From the NCBI RefSeq assembly GCF_029643425.1, contig NZ_CP119106.1:3162001-3226000 (forward strand): 64,000 nt of DNA, in the 5' to 3' direction. Below, one piece after another: positions 32,689 through 43,400 of this stretch (its first letter is position 1; each line of letters starts with the position of its first letter). The notes below the pieces were generated by a model, which did no database searches, had not been told where the DNA came from, and worked only from the letters and a program-made list of their open reading frames with translations. The translations under genes were made by a program, and so were the position numbers. The stretch comes from Isoptericola sp. AK164. Its GTDB lineage: Bacteria; Actinomycetota; Actinomycetes; Actinomycetales; Cellulomonadaceae.

Positions 32689-33957
32689 TCAGCGCACCGG
32701 CTCGAGGACCTCGAGTCCGCCGAGGTAGGGGCGCAGTCCCTCGGGGACCCGCACGGAGCCGTCCGGCTGCTGGTGGTTCTCCAGGATCGCGACGATCCAC
32801 CGGGTGGTGCCGAGGGTGCCGTTGAGGGTCGCCACGGTCCGCGTGCCGTGCTCGGCGCGCTCGCGCACGTTGAGCCGCCGCGCCTGGAACGTGGTGCAGT
32901 TGGAGGTCGAGGTCAGCTCGAGGTAGCGCTGCTGGGTGGGCAGCCACGCCTCGCAGTCGAACTTGCGCGCCGCGCTGGTGCCGAGGTCCCCGGCCGCCGT
33001 GTCGATCACCCGGTAGGGCAGCTCGACCGCGGCCATCATGGCCTCCTCCCAGGCGAGCAGACGCTGGTGCTCGGCCTCGGCGTCGTCCACGGAGCAGTAG
33101 CTGAACATCTCCACCTTGTGGAACTGGTGCACGCGGATGATGCCGCGCACGTCCTTGCCGTGCGAGCCCGCCTCGCGGCGGTAGCAGGCGCTCCAGCCCG
33201 CGTACCGCTTCGGGCCGTCGGACAGGTCGATGATCTCGTCGCCGTGGTAGCCCGCGAGCGCCACCTCGGAGGTGCCGACCAGGTACAGGTCGTCCCGCTC
33301 GAGGCGGTACACCTCGTCGGAGTGCTCCCCCAGGAACCCGGTGCCCCGCATCGTCTCCGGGGTGACGAGCGTGGGCGTGATCATCGGGGTGAAGCCCTCG
33401 GCGACGGCCTTGTCCATCGCGGCCTGCAGGATGGCGAGCTCGAGGCGGGCGCCGACACCGGTGAGGAAGTAGAACCGCGAGCCGGAGACCTTCGCGCCGC
33501 GCTGGGTGTCGATCGCGCCGAGACCCTCGCCGAGGTCGAGGTGGTCACGCGGCTCGAAGCCCTCGGCCGCGAAGTCGCGCGGCGTGCCGACGGCCTTGAC
33601 GGTGACGAAGTCCTCCTCGCCGCCCGCCGGGGCGCCCTCGACGATGTTCGGGATCCGGAACAGCAGCTCGTCGAGCTCGGCCTCGGCCTCGTTCACGGCG
33701 GCCTGGTGGTCCTTGACCTCCTGGGCGAGCTGCTTGGTCCGGCCGATGAGCGCGGCCTTCTCGTCGCCGGTCGCCTGGGCGACCTGCTTGCCCATCGCCT
33801 TCTGCTCGGCCCGCCGGGACTCGAACTCCGCCAAGGAGGAGCGCCGGCGGGCGTCGGCGGCCAGCGCCGCGTCCACCAGGTCGAGGTCCTCGCCGCGGGC
33901 ACGCTGGCTCGCGCGGACGGCGTCGGGGTTGTCGCGCAGGAGACGGATGTCGATCAC
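32689..33957 (-). CDS. serS: seryl-tRNA synthetase
   Basis: Charges tRNA-Ser; 422 aa, normal family length. The N-terminal coiled-coil arm (about 25-105) is followed by the class II core: [17 protein letters not shown], motif 2 [28 protein letters not shown] and motif 3 [18 protein letters not shown] with the C-terminal [11 protein letters not shown]. The GTG start at 33957 is preceded at 7 nt by TAGGCT and has no ribosome binding site, so the mRNA is probably leaderless. The HAD gene follows in the same operon. Confidence 0.97.
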   Translation of the reverse strand: MIDIRLLRDNPDAVRASQRARGEDLDLVDAALAADARRRSSLAEFESRRAEQKAMGKQVAQATGDEKAALIGRTKQLAQEVKDHQAAVNEAEAELDELLFRIPNIVEGAPAGGEEDFVTVKAVGTPRDFAAEGFEPRDHLDLGEGLGAIDTQRGAKVSGSRFYFLTGVGARLELAILQAAMDKAVAEGFTPMITPTLVTPETMRGTGFLGEHSDEVYRLERDDLYLVGTSEVALAGYHGDEIIDLSDGPKRYAGWSACYRREAGSHGKDVRGIIRVHQFHKVEMFSYCSVDDAEAEHQRLLAWEEAMMAAVELPYRVIDTAAGDLGTSAARKFDCEAWLPTQQRYLELTSTSNCTTFQARRLNVRERAEHGTRTVATLNGTLGTTRWIVAILENHQQPDGSVRVPEGLRPYLGGLEVLEPVR

Positions 33958-34064
33958 GCCCGCCAGCCTAACGGCCGCGAGGGCTTCCGCTCCCGGACGT
34001 CCGCGCGGCGACGCGCCGCCGACGCCGTCGTGCGGTCGAGGGGGATCAGCCCTATCTTTCGGAC

Positions 34065-35150
34065 ATGCCCTGGGAACTCACCGTCGGGATCGTCGCACTG
34101 GTCGTCGGCCTGACCGCACTGGTGGTCGCGCTGGTCGTCCTGCGACGCAGCCGGCACGCCGCCGCCCCGTCGTCGGGTCGGGCGACGCCGGCCGACCGTC
34201 CGCAGCGTCCCCAGCTCGCCGTGGTGGTGAACCCCTCCAAGGAGAGCACGCAGCAGGCGATGGAGACCGTGCGCCGGGTCGCCGGGGAGGCGGCGCTGCC
34301 GGCACCACGCTTCTACGAGACGACCGTCGACGACCCCGGCATCGGGCAGGCCCGCGCCGCCGTGCGCGACGGGGCCGACATCGTCGTCGCGGCCGGCGGG
34401 GACGGCACCGTCCGCGCCGTCGCCGAGGGCATGCTCGGGTCCGAGGTGCCGATGGGCATCATCCCGGCCGGGACGGGCAACCTGCTGGCACGCAACCTCG
34501 ACCTGCCGCTGACGGACCCGAAGGACGCGCTGGCGGTCGTCCTCGGCGGGATCGACCGGTCGATCGACGTGGGCCGCGTCCGCGTCACCGAGCGGCCGCC
34601 CGACGAGGAGCCGGACGACACCGACCACCTGTTCCTCGTCATCGCCGGCCTCGGCTTCGACGCCGCGATGGTGGCCGACGCCGACGACCAGCTCAAGGCG
34701 AAGATGGGCTGGGTCGCCTACTTCCTGGCCGGGGCGCGCCACCTGCACGGTCGGCGCATGGCCACCCGCATCACCGTCGACGACGAGGAACCGGTCGAGG
34801 CCAGGCTGCGCAGCATCATGGTCGGCAACTGCGGCCGGCTGCCGGGCGGCATCAACCTGCTGCCGGACGCGGCGCTGGACGACGGCGTGCTCGACGTCGC
34901 GGCGATCGACACGCGTGGCGGGCTGGCCGGCTGGGCACAGCTCTTCGGCGAGGTCGTCGCGCAGGGCATGGGCGTGCAGAACGACATGCGGGCCAAGATC
35001 GGCCGGATCGACCACGTCAAGGCCCGGCGGGCCACGATCCGCGTCGAGGACGGCGAGCAGGCGCAGGTCGACGGCGAGGTGCTCGGCAAGGCGGTCCAGA
35101 TCCAGACGTGGGTCGAGCCCGGGGCGCTGGTGGTCCGCGCGCCCGCCTGA
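34065..35150 (+). CDS. diacylglycerol kinase-like lipid kinase, membrane-anchored
   Basis: A 361-aa protein with one N-terminal transmembrane helix (about 6-27) and a DAGK catalytic domain. Signatures: [10 protein letters not shown], the nucleotide motif [15 protein letters not shown] and [18 protein letters not shown]. The family includes diacylglycerol, sphingosine-like and other lipid kinases. ATG at 34065 follows TATCTT by 6 nt with no ribosome binding site, suggesting a leaderless mRNA. Divergent from serS, 19 nt before the large membrane-protein gene. Confidence 0.88.
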   Translation: MPWELTVGIVALVVGLTALVVALVVLRRSRHAAAPSSGRATPADRPQRPQLAVVVNPSKESTQQAMETVRRVAGEAALPAPRFYETTVDDPGIGQARAAVRDGADIVVAAGGDGTVRAVAEGMLGSEVPMGIIPAGTGNLLARNLDLPLTDPKDALAVVLGGIDRSIDVGRVRVTERPPDEEPDDTDHLFLVIAGLGFDAAMVADADDQLKAKMGWVAYFLAGARHLHGRRMATRITVDDEEPVEARLRSIMVGNCGRLPGGINLLPDAALDDGVLDVAAIDTRGGLAGWAQLFGEVVAQGMGVQNDMRAKIGRIDHVKARRATIRVEDGEQAQVDGEVLGKAVQIQTWVEPGALVVRAPA

Positions 35151-35168
35151 GCCGCATAGGCTGACGGG

Positions 35169-38100
35169 GTGCGTCTCCTCGTCCGACTCGTCGTCGCCGT
35201 GGTGGCGCTCCTGGTCACCGCCGCGTCCGTCGTCCTGCCGACGAGCGCGCACGCCGAGGAGTCCGCCGCCCCGACCGACACGCCGCTCGTGCTGGCCGGC
35301 GTCGCCGGGCTGCAGTGGACGGACATCGACGCCGCGCGCACCCCGCACCTGTGGCGGCTGGTGGGCGGCGGGTCGGTCGCGTCGGTCTCGGTCCGCACCC
35401 TGACCCCGACCTGCCCGCGGGACGCCTGGCTCTCGCTCTCCGCGGGCAGCCGGGTCGTGACCGAGCGGCCCGAGGACACCGGCGCGGGCGCGGACGGAGA
35501 CAGCACCGGCGGAGGTGACGACGGCGAGGACGACGGCCGCGCGACGGCCGGGGAGCCGGAGCAGCCCTGCCCGCCGTTGCCCGCGGTCCGGGGGGCGGAC
35601 GACGCCGGGCCCACGCAGGTGCCCGGCTGGGGCGCGCTCGTCGACGAGGACGCCCTGGCCTCCACGGGTGCCGAGCCCGGCACCCTCGGCGAGCTGGCCC
35701 GCACGGTGGGCACGTGCACGACGGCGGTCGGCCCGGGCGCTGCCCTCGCGACGGCGGACCGGTCCGGCGACGTGCCCCGCTACCTCGCGGACCCCGACGA
35801 CGTCACGGCGGCGGAGGACCTGACCACCTGCCCCGTGACGGTGGTCGACCTCGGCGAGCTCCCGGACGCGGCCACCGAGCGGGCCGACGCCGTCGCCGCC
35901 GTCGACGCGGCCGTCGGACGGATCGCCGACCTGCTGCCCGCCGGCGGCCGGCTCGTCGTGGCCGGTCTGGCCGACACCCCGCTGGGACCCGCCGACCTGC
36001 AGGTGGTGGTGGACTGGACGCGTCCGGGCGGCCAGGCCACCTGGCTGACCTCCACCTCGTCACGCTGGCCCGGCGTGGTGGTGGCCGGCGACCTGTCCGC
36101 GACGCTGGCCGACGCCCTGCTCACCGACGCCGATCCCGACGAGCTGGCCGCCGCCGAGCAGGACCCCGACAGCAGGCTGGCCGGGCTCGTCTCCGCGTTC
36201 ACCGGGTCCCCGCTGGAACGCGGCGAGGACCGTCGGCTGTCGGTGTTCCGCACCGTCGAGAACCGGCAGTACCTGTCCGTCCTGACCGAGACCCTGCCGC
36301 GCATGACGCCGGTGCTGGTCGGCGTGCTCGCGCTCGGCGTGGTCGGCGTCGTGACCGGGCTGCTGCTCGGGCGTCGCCGGCGCACCGGCGACGCCGCGTC
36401 CGCGGGGTCCCCCGCGGCCGTCCCGCCGCCGTGGCGCACGGGGCTGGCGATCGCGGTGCTGACCGTCGTGGCCTCGCTGCCCGCCGCCGCCACCCTGGCC
36501 ACGCTGTCGCGCTGGTGGGTGTGGCCGGTCCCGGTCGCGGTCCTGTGCCTCGCGATCGGTGCCGCCGCGCTCGCCGTGGCGCTCGGCGCGTGGTGGGCCC
36601 GGCTGCTGCTGCCGCGCACGCCGTGGCGGCTGCCCACGGCCCTCGCGGCGATCACCTGGCTCGTGCTCACGGTGGACGGCCTGACCGGCACCACGCTGCA
36701 GCAGGGGTCGCTGCTCGGCCCCGCCCCCTCGCTCGGGGCGCGCTTCTACGGGTTCTCCAACTCGGTGTTCGCCGTGTACGCCGTCGTCGGCCTCGTGCTC
36801 GCCGCCGGCATCGCCGCGCTGCTGCGCGACCGGGGCGCTTCCCGCCGCGCCCAGGCGTGGTCGGCCGCCGCGGTCGGCACGGTCACCGTGCTCGTCGACG
36901 GGCTGCCGCCGTTCGGCGCCGACCTCGGCGGAATCCTCGCGCTCGTGCCCGCCTTCGCCGTGCTGGTCCTCGGCGTCGCCGGGATCCGGCTGACCTGGCG
37001 GCGCGTGCTGCTCGTGCTGGCCGCCTCCGCCCTCGTGGTCGCCGTCGTCGCCGTCCTGGACTGGGCCCTGCCCCCGGCGACGCACCTGGGCGGGTTCGTC
37101 GACTCCGTCCTGGACGGCACCGCCCTGGCGGTGATCGCCGGCAAGGCGGCCGGAGCCTGGGCCACGGTGGCGAACCCCGCCGGGGCGTTCGCCGCCGTCG
37201 TCTGCGCGCTCGCGGCCTGGGCCGTGATCGACCCGCGCCGGGCCCGGCTCGACGGCGTCGCCGCGGCCTACGCCCGCGAGCCCCTGCTGCGCCGTGCCGT
37301 CCTGGCGGTCGTCACCGTCGGCGTCGTCGGCACCGTCGTCAACGACTCGGGCGTCGTGGTGGCGATGTACGTGCTGCTCGTCGGCACCCCGCTGCTGCTT
37401 GTCGGCCGCCTCGAGGCGGCGCTCACCCCGCCCGCCGCGCCCTCCGGCGCCGCCCGGGGCACGGGACGCCGGATCCTCGGCGTGGCCGCCGGCGTCGTGG
37501 TCGCGCTGCAGCTCGGCGGCGCCGCGGTGCCGGCGGGCGGCATGTCCCACGCCGGGGACGTCACCGCCGGAGGTGATCCCGTGCTGACCGACGAGGAACC
37601 GGTCGTCGTCGTCGGCACGAACGGTCTGCGCTGGCAGGACGTCTCCCCCACCCGCACCCCGACCCTGTGGGGCCTGCTGCGCGACGGCGCGAGCGCCGGC
37701 GGGATGACGACGACCACCACCGGACCGTCCGGGGACTGCCGGGCCGCCGGGTGGCTCAGCCTGTCGGCCGGCCGCAGCACCGTCACCGGCGCGTTCGACG
37801 ACGGCACCTGGCGCTGCACGGACTGGGGGGTGACGGCGGACGGCGAGGGCGCCGTCGTCGACGGCTGGGACGCGCTGCAGGCCGAGCAGGCGGTCTCGGA
37901 GTTCAACCCGCACCCCGGGGTGCTGGGCGAGACCCTGTCCGCGGGGGACGTCTGCACGACGGCGGTCGGCCCCGCGGCCGCCCTGACGCTCGCGGGCCGC
38001 GACGGCACCGTCGAGCGGTACCGGACCCTGGACGCCGCGCTGCAGGACCCGGACGACGCGTTCTCGTGCCCGGTGACCGTCGTGGACGCCGGCGCCGCGC

Positions 38101-39662
38101 CCTACCACCCGACCGGCGAGGGATCGGACGCCCGGCCCGTGCCGACGGACGCGACGCAACCCGGGCCGGAGCGGGACGCCATGCTGCGCGACGTCGACGC
38201 GACGGTGCGCAGCGTCCTGCTCGCCGCCCCGCGGGACGTCACCGTGCTCGTCGCCGACATGGGGAACCCCGCGCCCACGCGGCCGGCGCTCGGCGTGGGC
38301 GTCGCCCGGACGCACACGGACGCCGCGCCGTCGTACCTGGCGTCCTCGGCCACCCGCTGGGTCGGCGTCGTCCGGCTGCTGGACCTGCCCCCGACCCTCG
38401 TCGCGGACTTCGACCTGCCACGGCCGACGGACTTCTCCGGGGCGCCCGTGACGCTCAGCGAGCAGCGTCCGAGCGGCACGGGCGCCACGGTCCGCGACCT
38501 GTCGTCCCTGACGGAGCGGGACCACGGCCTGCGCGAGGTCACCGGCGCCGTGACCGGGCTGCCGACCAACGTCGCCCTCGCCGCCTTCGGCCTGGTCGTG
38601 TTCCTGCTGCCGACGGTCCGACGACGCGCCTCCGACCGCACCACCCGGCTGTGGACGGGTGCGCTGGAGACGGTCCTGCTGGTGTGCGCGGCGATCCCGG
38701 CGGCCTCGTTCCTCATGACGACCTGGTCGTGGTGGCGGATGCCGGACCCGCAGGCGGGTCTGTGGGTGGCGCTCGCGGGCGGCACCGCGCTGGTGGCTCT
38801 CGTCGGGACCCTGGCGCCGCGTCGCCCGGCGTGGGCGGGCACGGTCGTGCTCGCCACGGTCACGTTCGTGGTGCTCACCCTGGACGCGGTGCTGGGCACG
38901 CCCCTGCACCGCGGCAGCCCGCTCGGCGCGGCGCCCACGCTGGGCGGCCGGTTCTACGGCTTCGGCAACCCGACGTACTCGGTCTACGCGGTCGTGGCGG
39001 TGCTCGCCGCCGCGGGGCTCGCGACCGTCGTCGCACGGCGGTGGGGTCGGGTCGCCGGCGCCGTCGTCGCGGGCGTCGTGGGCCTCGTCGCGCTGGTCGT
39101 GACGGTCTGGCCCACGTTCGGCGTCGACGTCGGGGGCGGGCTGGTCCTGGTCCCGGTGTTCGCCGTCTTGGTGCTCGCGGCGCTCGGCGCGCGGCTGACC
39201 TGGCGCAAGCTGCTGGTCGCCGGGGGCGCCGGCGTGCTGCTGGTCGCCGTCATCGGCGTCCTGGACTGGCTGCGGCCGCCGGCGGAGCGCTCGCACCTGG
39301 GCGCCTTCGTGCAGTCCGTGGTGGACGGGACCGCCGTCGAGACGATCTGGCGCAAGGCGGGCTACGCCCTCGGCTCCCTGGACGGCGGTCCGCCGGCCTG
39401 GCTGTCGCTGGCCGTCCTGCTCGGGGTCGTGGCTGCCCTGTGGGCGGGTCCACGCTTCTCCGCGCGATGGCTCGAGCGGGCCGAGGAGGCGTGGCCGCTG
39501 CTGCGCCCGGTGCTGGTGGCGCTGCTCATCGCGGGCGTGGGCGGCGCGCTCGCGAACGACTACGGCATCCGGGTCGTGACGATCATGCTGTTCCCCGCGG
39601 TGCCGCTCATCGGTCTGCTCGTGCTCCGCACCGACGATTCTCGACAGATGTCTGCCAACTGA
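35169..39662 (+). CDS. large membrane protein, two tandem phosphatase-like/membrane halves
   Basis: A 1497-aa protein of unknown function made of two homologous halves offset by about 770 residues. Each half starts with an extracytoplasmic domain resembling the alkaline phosphatase/sulfatase fold (GLQWTDIDAARTPHLWRL...SLSAG near 46-95; GLRWQDVSPTRTPTLWGL...SLSAG near 815-865) and continues with about eight transmembrane helices (shared phrases PSLGARFYGFSN / PTLGGRFYGFGN and HLGGFVDSVLDGTA / HLGAFVQSVVDGTA). A signal peptide opens the protein. Catalytic metal residues of the fold are not evident, so it may be a pseudo-enzyme. GTG follows TAGGCT by 6 nt (leaderless). Confidence 0.75.
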   Translation: MRLLVRLVVAVVALLVTAASVVLPTSAHAEESAAPTDTPLVLAGVAGLQWTDIDAARTPHLWRLVGGGSVASVSVRTLTPTCPRDAWLSLSAGSRVVTERPEDTGAGADGDSTGGGDDGEDDGRATAGEPEQPCPPLPAVRGADDAGPTQVPGWGALVDEDALASTGAEPGTLGELARTVGTCTTAVGPGAALATADRSGDVPRYLADPDDVTAAEDLTTCPVTVVDLGELPDAATERADAVAAVDAAVGRIADLLPAGGRLVVAGLADTPLGPADLQVVVDWTRPGGQATWLTSTSSRWPGVVVAGDLSATLADALLTDADPDELAAAEQDPDSRLAGLVSAFTGSPLERGEDRRLSVFRTVENRQYLSVLTETLPRMTPVLVGVLALGVVGVVTGLLLGRRRRTGDAASAGSPAAVPPPWRTGLAIAVLTVVASLPAAATLATLSRWWVWPVPVAVLCLAIGAAALAVALGAWWARLLLPRTPWRLPTALAAITWLVLTVDGLTGTTLQQGSLLGPAPSLGARFYGFSNSVFAVYAVVGLVLAAGIAALLRDRGASRRAQAWSAAAVGTVTVLVDGLPPFGADLGGILALVPAFAVLVLGVAGIRLTWRRVLLVLAASALVVAVVAVLDWALPPATHLGGFVDSVLDGTALAVIAGKAAGAWATVANPAGAFAAVVCALAAWAVIDPRRARLDGVAAAYAREPLLRRAVLAVVTVGVVGTVVNDSGVVVAMYVLLVGTPLLLVGRLEAALTPPAAPSGAARGTGRRILGVAAGVVVALQLGGAAVPAGGMSHAGDVTAGGDPVLTDEEPVVVVGTNGLRWQDVSPTRTPTLWGLLRDGASAGGMTTTTTGPSGDCRAAGWLSLSAGRSTVTGAFDDGTWRCTDWGVTADGEGAVVDGWDALQAEQAVSEFNPHPGVLGETLSAGDVCTTAVGPAAALTLAGRDGTVERYRTLDAALQDPDDAFSCPVTVVDAGAAPYHPTGEGSDARPVPTDATQPGPERDAMLRDVDATVRSVLLAAPRDVTVLVADMGNPAPTRPALGVGVARTHTDAAPSYLASSATRWVGVVRLLDLPPTLVADFDLPRPTDFSGAPVTLSEQRPSGTGATVRDLSSLTERDHGLREVTGAVTGLPTNVALAAFGLVVFLLPTVRRRASDRTTRLWTGALETVLLVCAAIPAASFLMTTWSWWRMPDPQAGLWVALAGGTALVALVGTLAPRRPAWAGTVVLATVTFVVLTLDAVLGTPLHRGSPLGAAPTLGGRFYGFGNPTYSVYAVVAVLAAAGLATVVARRWGRVAGAVVAGVVGLVALVVTVWPTFGVDVGGGLVLVPVFAVLVLAALGARLTWRKLLVAGGAGVLLVAVIGVLDWLRPPAERSHLGAFVQSVVDGTAVETIWRKAGYALGSLDGGPPAWLSLAVLLGVVAALWAGPRFSARWLERAEEAWPLLRPVLVALLIAGVGGALANDYGIRVVTIMLFPAVPLIGLLVLRTDDSRQMSAN

Positions 39663-39676
39663 GTCACATCTTTTGG

Positions 39677-39705
39677 TTGACACTCGTCATAAGTGCCCCT
39701 AGATT
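39677..39705 (+). promoter_or_regulatory. strong sigma70-type promoter before the sugar dehydrogenase
   Basis: TTGACA (39677-39682), 17-nt spacer, TAGATT (39700-39705). This is the best consensus promoter seen in the window. It would give a 5' leader of about 240 nt before the ATG at 39955. Confidence 0.75.
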
Positions 39706-39954
39706 CGGGGCCATGGTCATTGACGACCGCGCGGCGCGGATGCCGCGCCAGCGGGCGATTCAGTCGCCTACCGGACCCGTGATCGCTGCGACGTCGCCGC
39801 GGAACGGGTCACAGCACGCTCTCCGTCACGGACGCGAGAGGAGGCTCCTGCTCCACACCCCGGAATGAGAAACCCCGCCCTGTCCGTATCCGTCGTGGCG
39901 GCGACGGGGACGTCGGCGGGGCACTCACGCACTACATCCAGGAAGGCAAGTGCG

Positions 39955-42900
39955 ATGTCCCATTCTATGCGTTCACGTGCTCTCGCGGCGGTAGCCACCG
40001 CGGCGTTGGCACTGCCGATCGCAGCGGCGACGGCGTCGGCCCACGACGGTGTCGACCACGGCTCCGAGGAAGGCGCCGAGGCGGCGCTCGACTGGTCCAA
40101 CTACGAGAAGATCCTGCTCACCGAGAACACCGGTGAGCCCATCGCCATGGCCGTGATGCCCGACGGGTCGGTGCTGCACACCGCTCGCGACGGCGCGATC
40201 CGGCACACCGACCCCAGCACGGGCGTCACCGAGGTGGTCAACACCGTCGACGTCTACGCCAACTCCGAGGACGGCATGCAGGGCATCGCCCTGGCCCCGG
40301 ACTTCGAGGAGTCCGGCTGGGTGTACCTGTACTACGCGCCCCGCGTCATGGACGTCGAGGGCTACCCCACCACGACGCCGTCCGGCTCGGCCCCCAACTC
40401 CCTGCCCGAGGGCGAGGACGAGTCCTACTGGGACCAGTGGAAGGGCTACAACCAGCTGACCCGCGTGCAGTGGGACGCCGAGGCCGGCGCCCTGGACATG
40501 AGCACCGAGCAGGACATCCTCGAGGTCGAGGTCCAGCGCGGCCAGTGCTGCCACGTCGGTGGTGACATCGACTTCGACGCCGAGGGCAACGTCTACGTGT
40601 CCACCGGCGACAACACGCCGGCCGGTACCCCGGGCTCCAACGGCTTCGCCCCCAACAACAACGCCCCCGGCATGAACCCCGGGTTCGACTCGCGGCGCGG
40701 CGCCGGCAACACCAACGACCTGCGCGGCGCGATCCTGCGGATCCACCCCGAGGACGACGGCAGCTACACGATCCCCGAGGGGAACCTGTTCGAGCCGGGC
40801 ACCGAGGGCACCCGTCCCGAGATCTTCGTGATGGGCCTGCGCAACCCGTTCCGGATCGACGTCGACGACGTCACCGGTGCGGTGAGCTGGGGCGACTACG
40901 GTCCCGACTCCGGTGTCGCCAGCGACGAGCGTGGCCCGATGGGCTACGTCGAGTGGCAGAGCACGACGACGCCGCTCAACGGCGGCTGGCCGTACTGCCA
41001 CGGCCCGAACGCCAACTACAACGAGTGGGACTTCGAGACCGCGACGCCGGGCGACTGGTTCGACTGCGAGGCCGGGGCGGAGAACAACTCCACCTGGAAC
41101 ACGGGCCTCGACGTCCTGCCGCCGGCGACGGCGCCGCAGGTCTACTACGGCGACAACCCGGGCGACCAGCCGTTCGACGAGTTCGTCGAGTTCGACCCGC
41201 AGGGCGGCCAGGGCCCGATGGGCGGCCCGACCTTCGCCTTCGACCCGGAGGGTCCCGAGACCCAGTGGCCGGAGTACTGGGACGGCAAGGCGTTCTTCTA
41301 CGAGTTCTCCCAGGACTACATCGCCGGGCTGACCATCCCGGACCGTGACGGCCCCGTCACGCACGTCGAGCACGTGCTGCCCAACGCGGCGCTGACCGAC
41401 AACGTGCAGGCCATCACCGACGGCCCGATCGACATGGAGTTCGGTCCCGACGGGTCGCTGTACATCCTCGACTACGGCAACGGCTTCTTCCGGCAGAACC
41501 CGGAGGCGGGCCTGTACCGCGTCGACTACGCCGAGGGCAACAAGGCCCCGACCGCGGTCATCGAAGCCGACCCGATCTCGTCCTCCGAGGCGCCGCTGAC
41601 GGTGACCCTGGACGGCTCGGGCTCGACCGACCCCGAGGGCGAGGAGCTCACCTACGAGTGGGACACCAACGGTGACGGCACGTTCGACGAGACCGGCGTG
41701 GAGATCACCACGACCTACTCCGAGCTCGGCCAGTACACCGCTCGCCTGCGGGTCACCGACCCGGCCGGCCGCATCGGCCTCACCTCCGAGCTGATCACGG
41801 TCGGCAACGTGGCGCCGACGCTGACCGCCGACTACCCGGCCGACGGCGCGTTCTTCGCCTGGGGCGACGCCGTGCCGTACGCGTTCAGCACCTCGGACCC
41901 GGAGGACGGCACCGACACGGTGTGCTCGAACCTGTCCTGGACGCTGGGTCTGGGCCACGACACGCACGCCCACCCCGAGGTGCTCGGCAGCGGTTGCTCC
42001 GGCGCCTGGGTCACCCCGGCCGACGCCCCGGAGCACGGCGAGACGGAGAAGCTGTACGCCGTCGTCGTGGCGAACTACACCGACCAGGGCAACGGGGACA
42101 TCCCGCCGGCCGTGGCCGAGACGTCGCTGCTGCTCAACACCTTCACCCAGGAGGCCGAGCACGCCGACACGTTCTCCGGCGTGGAGGTCGTGAGCGACGA
42201 CACCGCGGGCGCACTGTCCAAGGTCGTCTCGTTCGACGCCGGTGACCACCTCGCCTGGGACCCGGTGAACTTCGCCGGGATCGACGGCGTCGAGGTGACC
42301 GGGGCCGGGACCGGCACGATCGCGCTCCGCTGGGGCGCGGCCGACGCCGAGCCCTTCGCCACCGCCGACCTCGACTCGTCCGGCTGGTCCACCGTGGCCG
42401 CGGACGTGACCGCGTTCCCCGAGGGCACCGGCGAGCTCTTCGTCACCTCCACCGGCGGCGTCGAGCTCGACACCCTGGAGTTCCAGGGCGACGGCGTCAG
42501 CGACGTCACCCCGCCCGAGGCGAGCCACTCGCTGAACCCGTCCGAGCCGACCGGTGACAACGGCTGGTACACGGGCTCCGTGTCGCTCTCCGTCAACGGG
42601 ACCGACGACGGCGAGATCGGCGACGCGGAGGTGTCGTACGACGGCGGCGAGACCTGGGACAGCATCCGCCACCCCTGGTTCGGCATCCGTCCGGTCACGC
42701 TGTCCGACGACGGCGTGCACGAGGTCCAGTACCGCGTCATCGACACCGGCGGCAACGTCTCCGAGCCCGGCGAGGTGACCGTCTCCATCGACACCACGGC
42801 CCCCGAGGTCGCAGTGACCGGTGTGGCCGACGGTGACGAGCTCGGCTCCTCCGAGGTCCTCGACCTCGGCGCCGAGGCCTCGGACGCCACCTCCGGTGTC

Positions 42901-43275
42901 GCGTCGTGGAGCCTCACGCTCGACGGCGAGGAGATCGAGGCCGGCGAGATCGAGCTGTGGACGCTCGACCTCGGCGACCACGAGGTCGTCGCGACCGCGA
43001 CCGACGAGGCCGGCAACACGGCCGAGGCGACCGCGAGCTTCACGGTCACCACCTCGGCCGCCGACCTCGCGGCGCACCTCGAGCGCCTCGACGAGGCCGG
43101 CGAGCTGTCGACGTCCGAGTCGGCCCGCCTGCACGCCTTCCTCGAGCAGGCCGAGCGGCACGCCGACGCCGGCCGCGACGCCCAGGCGGCGAACGCCCTG
43201 CAGCGGTTCGCCGACGCCACCGACGAGGAGGTGCTGATCCGCGACGCCGAGGCGCTCATCGCCCAGCTCGGCTGA
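39955..43275 (+). CDS. secreted PQQ-type sugar dehydrogenase with PKD, CBM6-like and Ig-like modules
   Basis: A 1106-aa exported protein. After a signal peptide (to about 33) comes a glucose/sorbosone dehydrogenase beta-propeller (about 45-520: EPIAMAVMPDGSVLHTARDG, MGLRNPFRIDV, DIDFDAEGNVYVSTGDN). Then follow a PKD domain (about 530-620, DGSGSTDPEGEELTYEWD), a CBM6-like beta-sandwich (about 735-855), Ig-like modules (about 870-1040) and a helical C-terminal segment with no anchor motif. It probably oxidises extracellular or polysaccharide-bound sugars. ATG at 39955 has AGGAAGG 8 nt upstream. Confidence 0.87.
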   Translation: MSHSMRSRALAAVATAALALPIAAATASAHDGVDHGSEEGAEAALDWSNYEKILLTENTGEPIAMAVMPDGSVLHTARDGAIRHTDPSTGVTEVVNTVDVYANSEDGMQGIALAPDFEESGWVYLYYAPRVMDVEGYPTTTPSGSAPNSLPEGEDESYWDQWKGYNQLTRVQWDAEAGALDMSTEQDILEVEVQRGQCCHVGGDIDFDAEGNVYVSTGDNTPAGTPGSNGFAPNNNAPGMNPGFDSRRGAGNTNDLRGAILRIHPEDDGSYTIPEGNLFEPGTEGTRPEIFVMGLRNPFRIDVDDVTGAVSWGDYGPDSGVASDERGPMGYVEWQSTTTPLNGGWPYCHGPNANYNEWDFETATPGDWFDCEAGAENNSTWNTGLDVLPPATAPQVYYGDNPGDQPFDEFVEFDPQGGQGPMGGPTFAFDPEGPETQWPEYWDGKAFFYEFSQDYIAGLTIPDRDGPVTHVEHVLPNAALTDNVQAITDGPIDMEFGPDGSLYILDYGNGFFRQNPEAGLYRVDYAEGNKAPTAVIEADPISSSEAPLTVTLDGSGSTDPEGEELTYEWDTNGDGTFDETGVEITTTYSELGQYTARLRVTDPAGRIGLTSELITVGNVAPTLTADYPADGAFFAWGDAVPYAFSTSDPEDGTDTVCSNLSWTLGLGHDTHAHPEVLGSGCSGAWVTPADAPEHGETEKLYAVVVANYTDQGNGDIPPAVAETSLLLNTFTQEAEHADTFSGVEVVSDDTAGALSKVVSFDAGDHLAWDPVNFAGIDGVEVTGAGTGTIALRWGAADAEPFATADLDSSGWSTVAADVTAFPEGTGELFVTSTGGVELDTLEFQGDGVSDVTPPEASHSLNPSEPTGDNGWYTGSVSLSVNGTDDGEIGDAEVSYDGGETWDSIRHPWFGIRPVTLSDDGVHEVQYRVIDTGGNVSEPGEVTVSIDTTAPEVAVTGVADGDELGSSEVLDLGAEASDATSGVASWSLTLDGEEIEAGEIELWTLDLGDHEVVATATDEAGNTAEATASFTVTTSAADLAAHLERLDEAGELSTSESARLHAFLEQAERHADAGRDAQAANALQRFADATDEEVLIRDAEALIAQLG

Positions 43276-43295
43276 GCCGCTCTCCGGAGCACCGG

Positions 43296-43326
43296 GTGGG
43301 GCGGGGCCACCGAGGCCCCGCCCCAC
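43296..43326 (+). terminator. hairpin after the sugar dehydrogenase
   Basis: Perfect 13-bp stem GTGGGGCGGGGCC / GGCCCCGCCCCAC with a 5-nt loop, 20 nt after the stop. No T run; may limit read-through into the isomerase gene. Confidence 0.75.
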
Positions 43327-43400
43327 CACCCGGGCGGCACCGCAGCCGCCCACCGATCCACCTGTGCAGCACCGATGCTGCCCATCCGAGGAGGAACGCA

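Noticed and set aside
36060-39683. 1207-aa minus-strand open frame, and similar giant antisense frames (587-2839 minus, 47002-51309 plus, 39973-43353 minus)
   Set aside because: Arg/Gly/Asp/Val-rich translations mirror high-GC codon bias of the real gene on the other strand; no family motifs, no plausible ribosome binding site.
39713-39868. 51-aa frame in the leader of the sugar dehydrogenase mRNA
   Set aside because: Basic low-complexity peptide without ribosome binding site or attenuator-like codon run; kept as untranslated leader.
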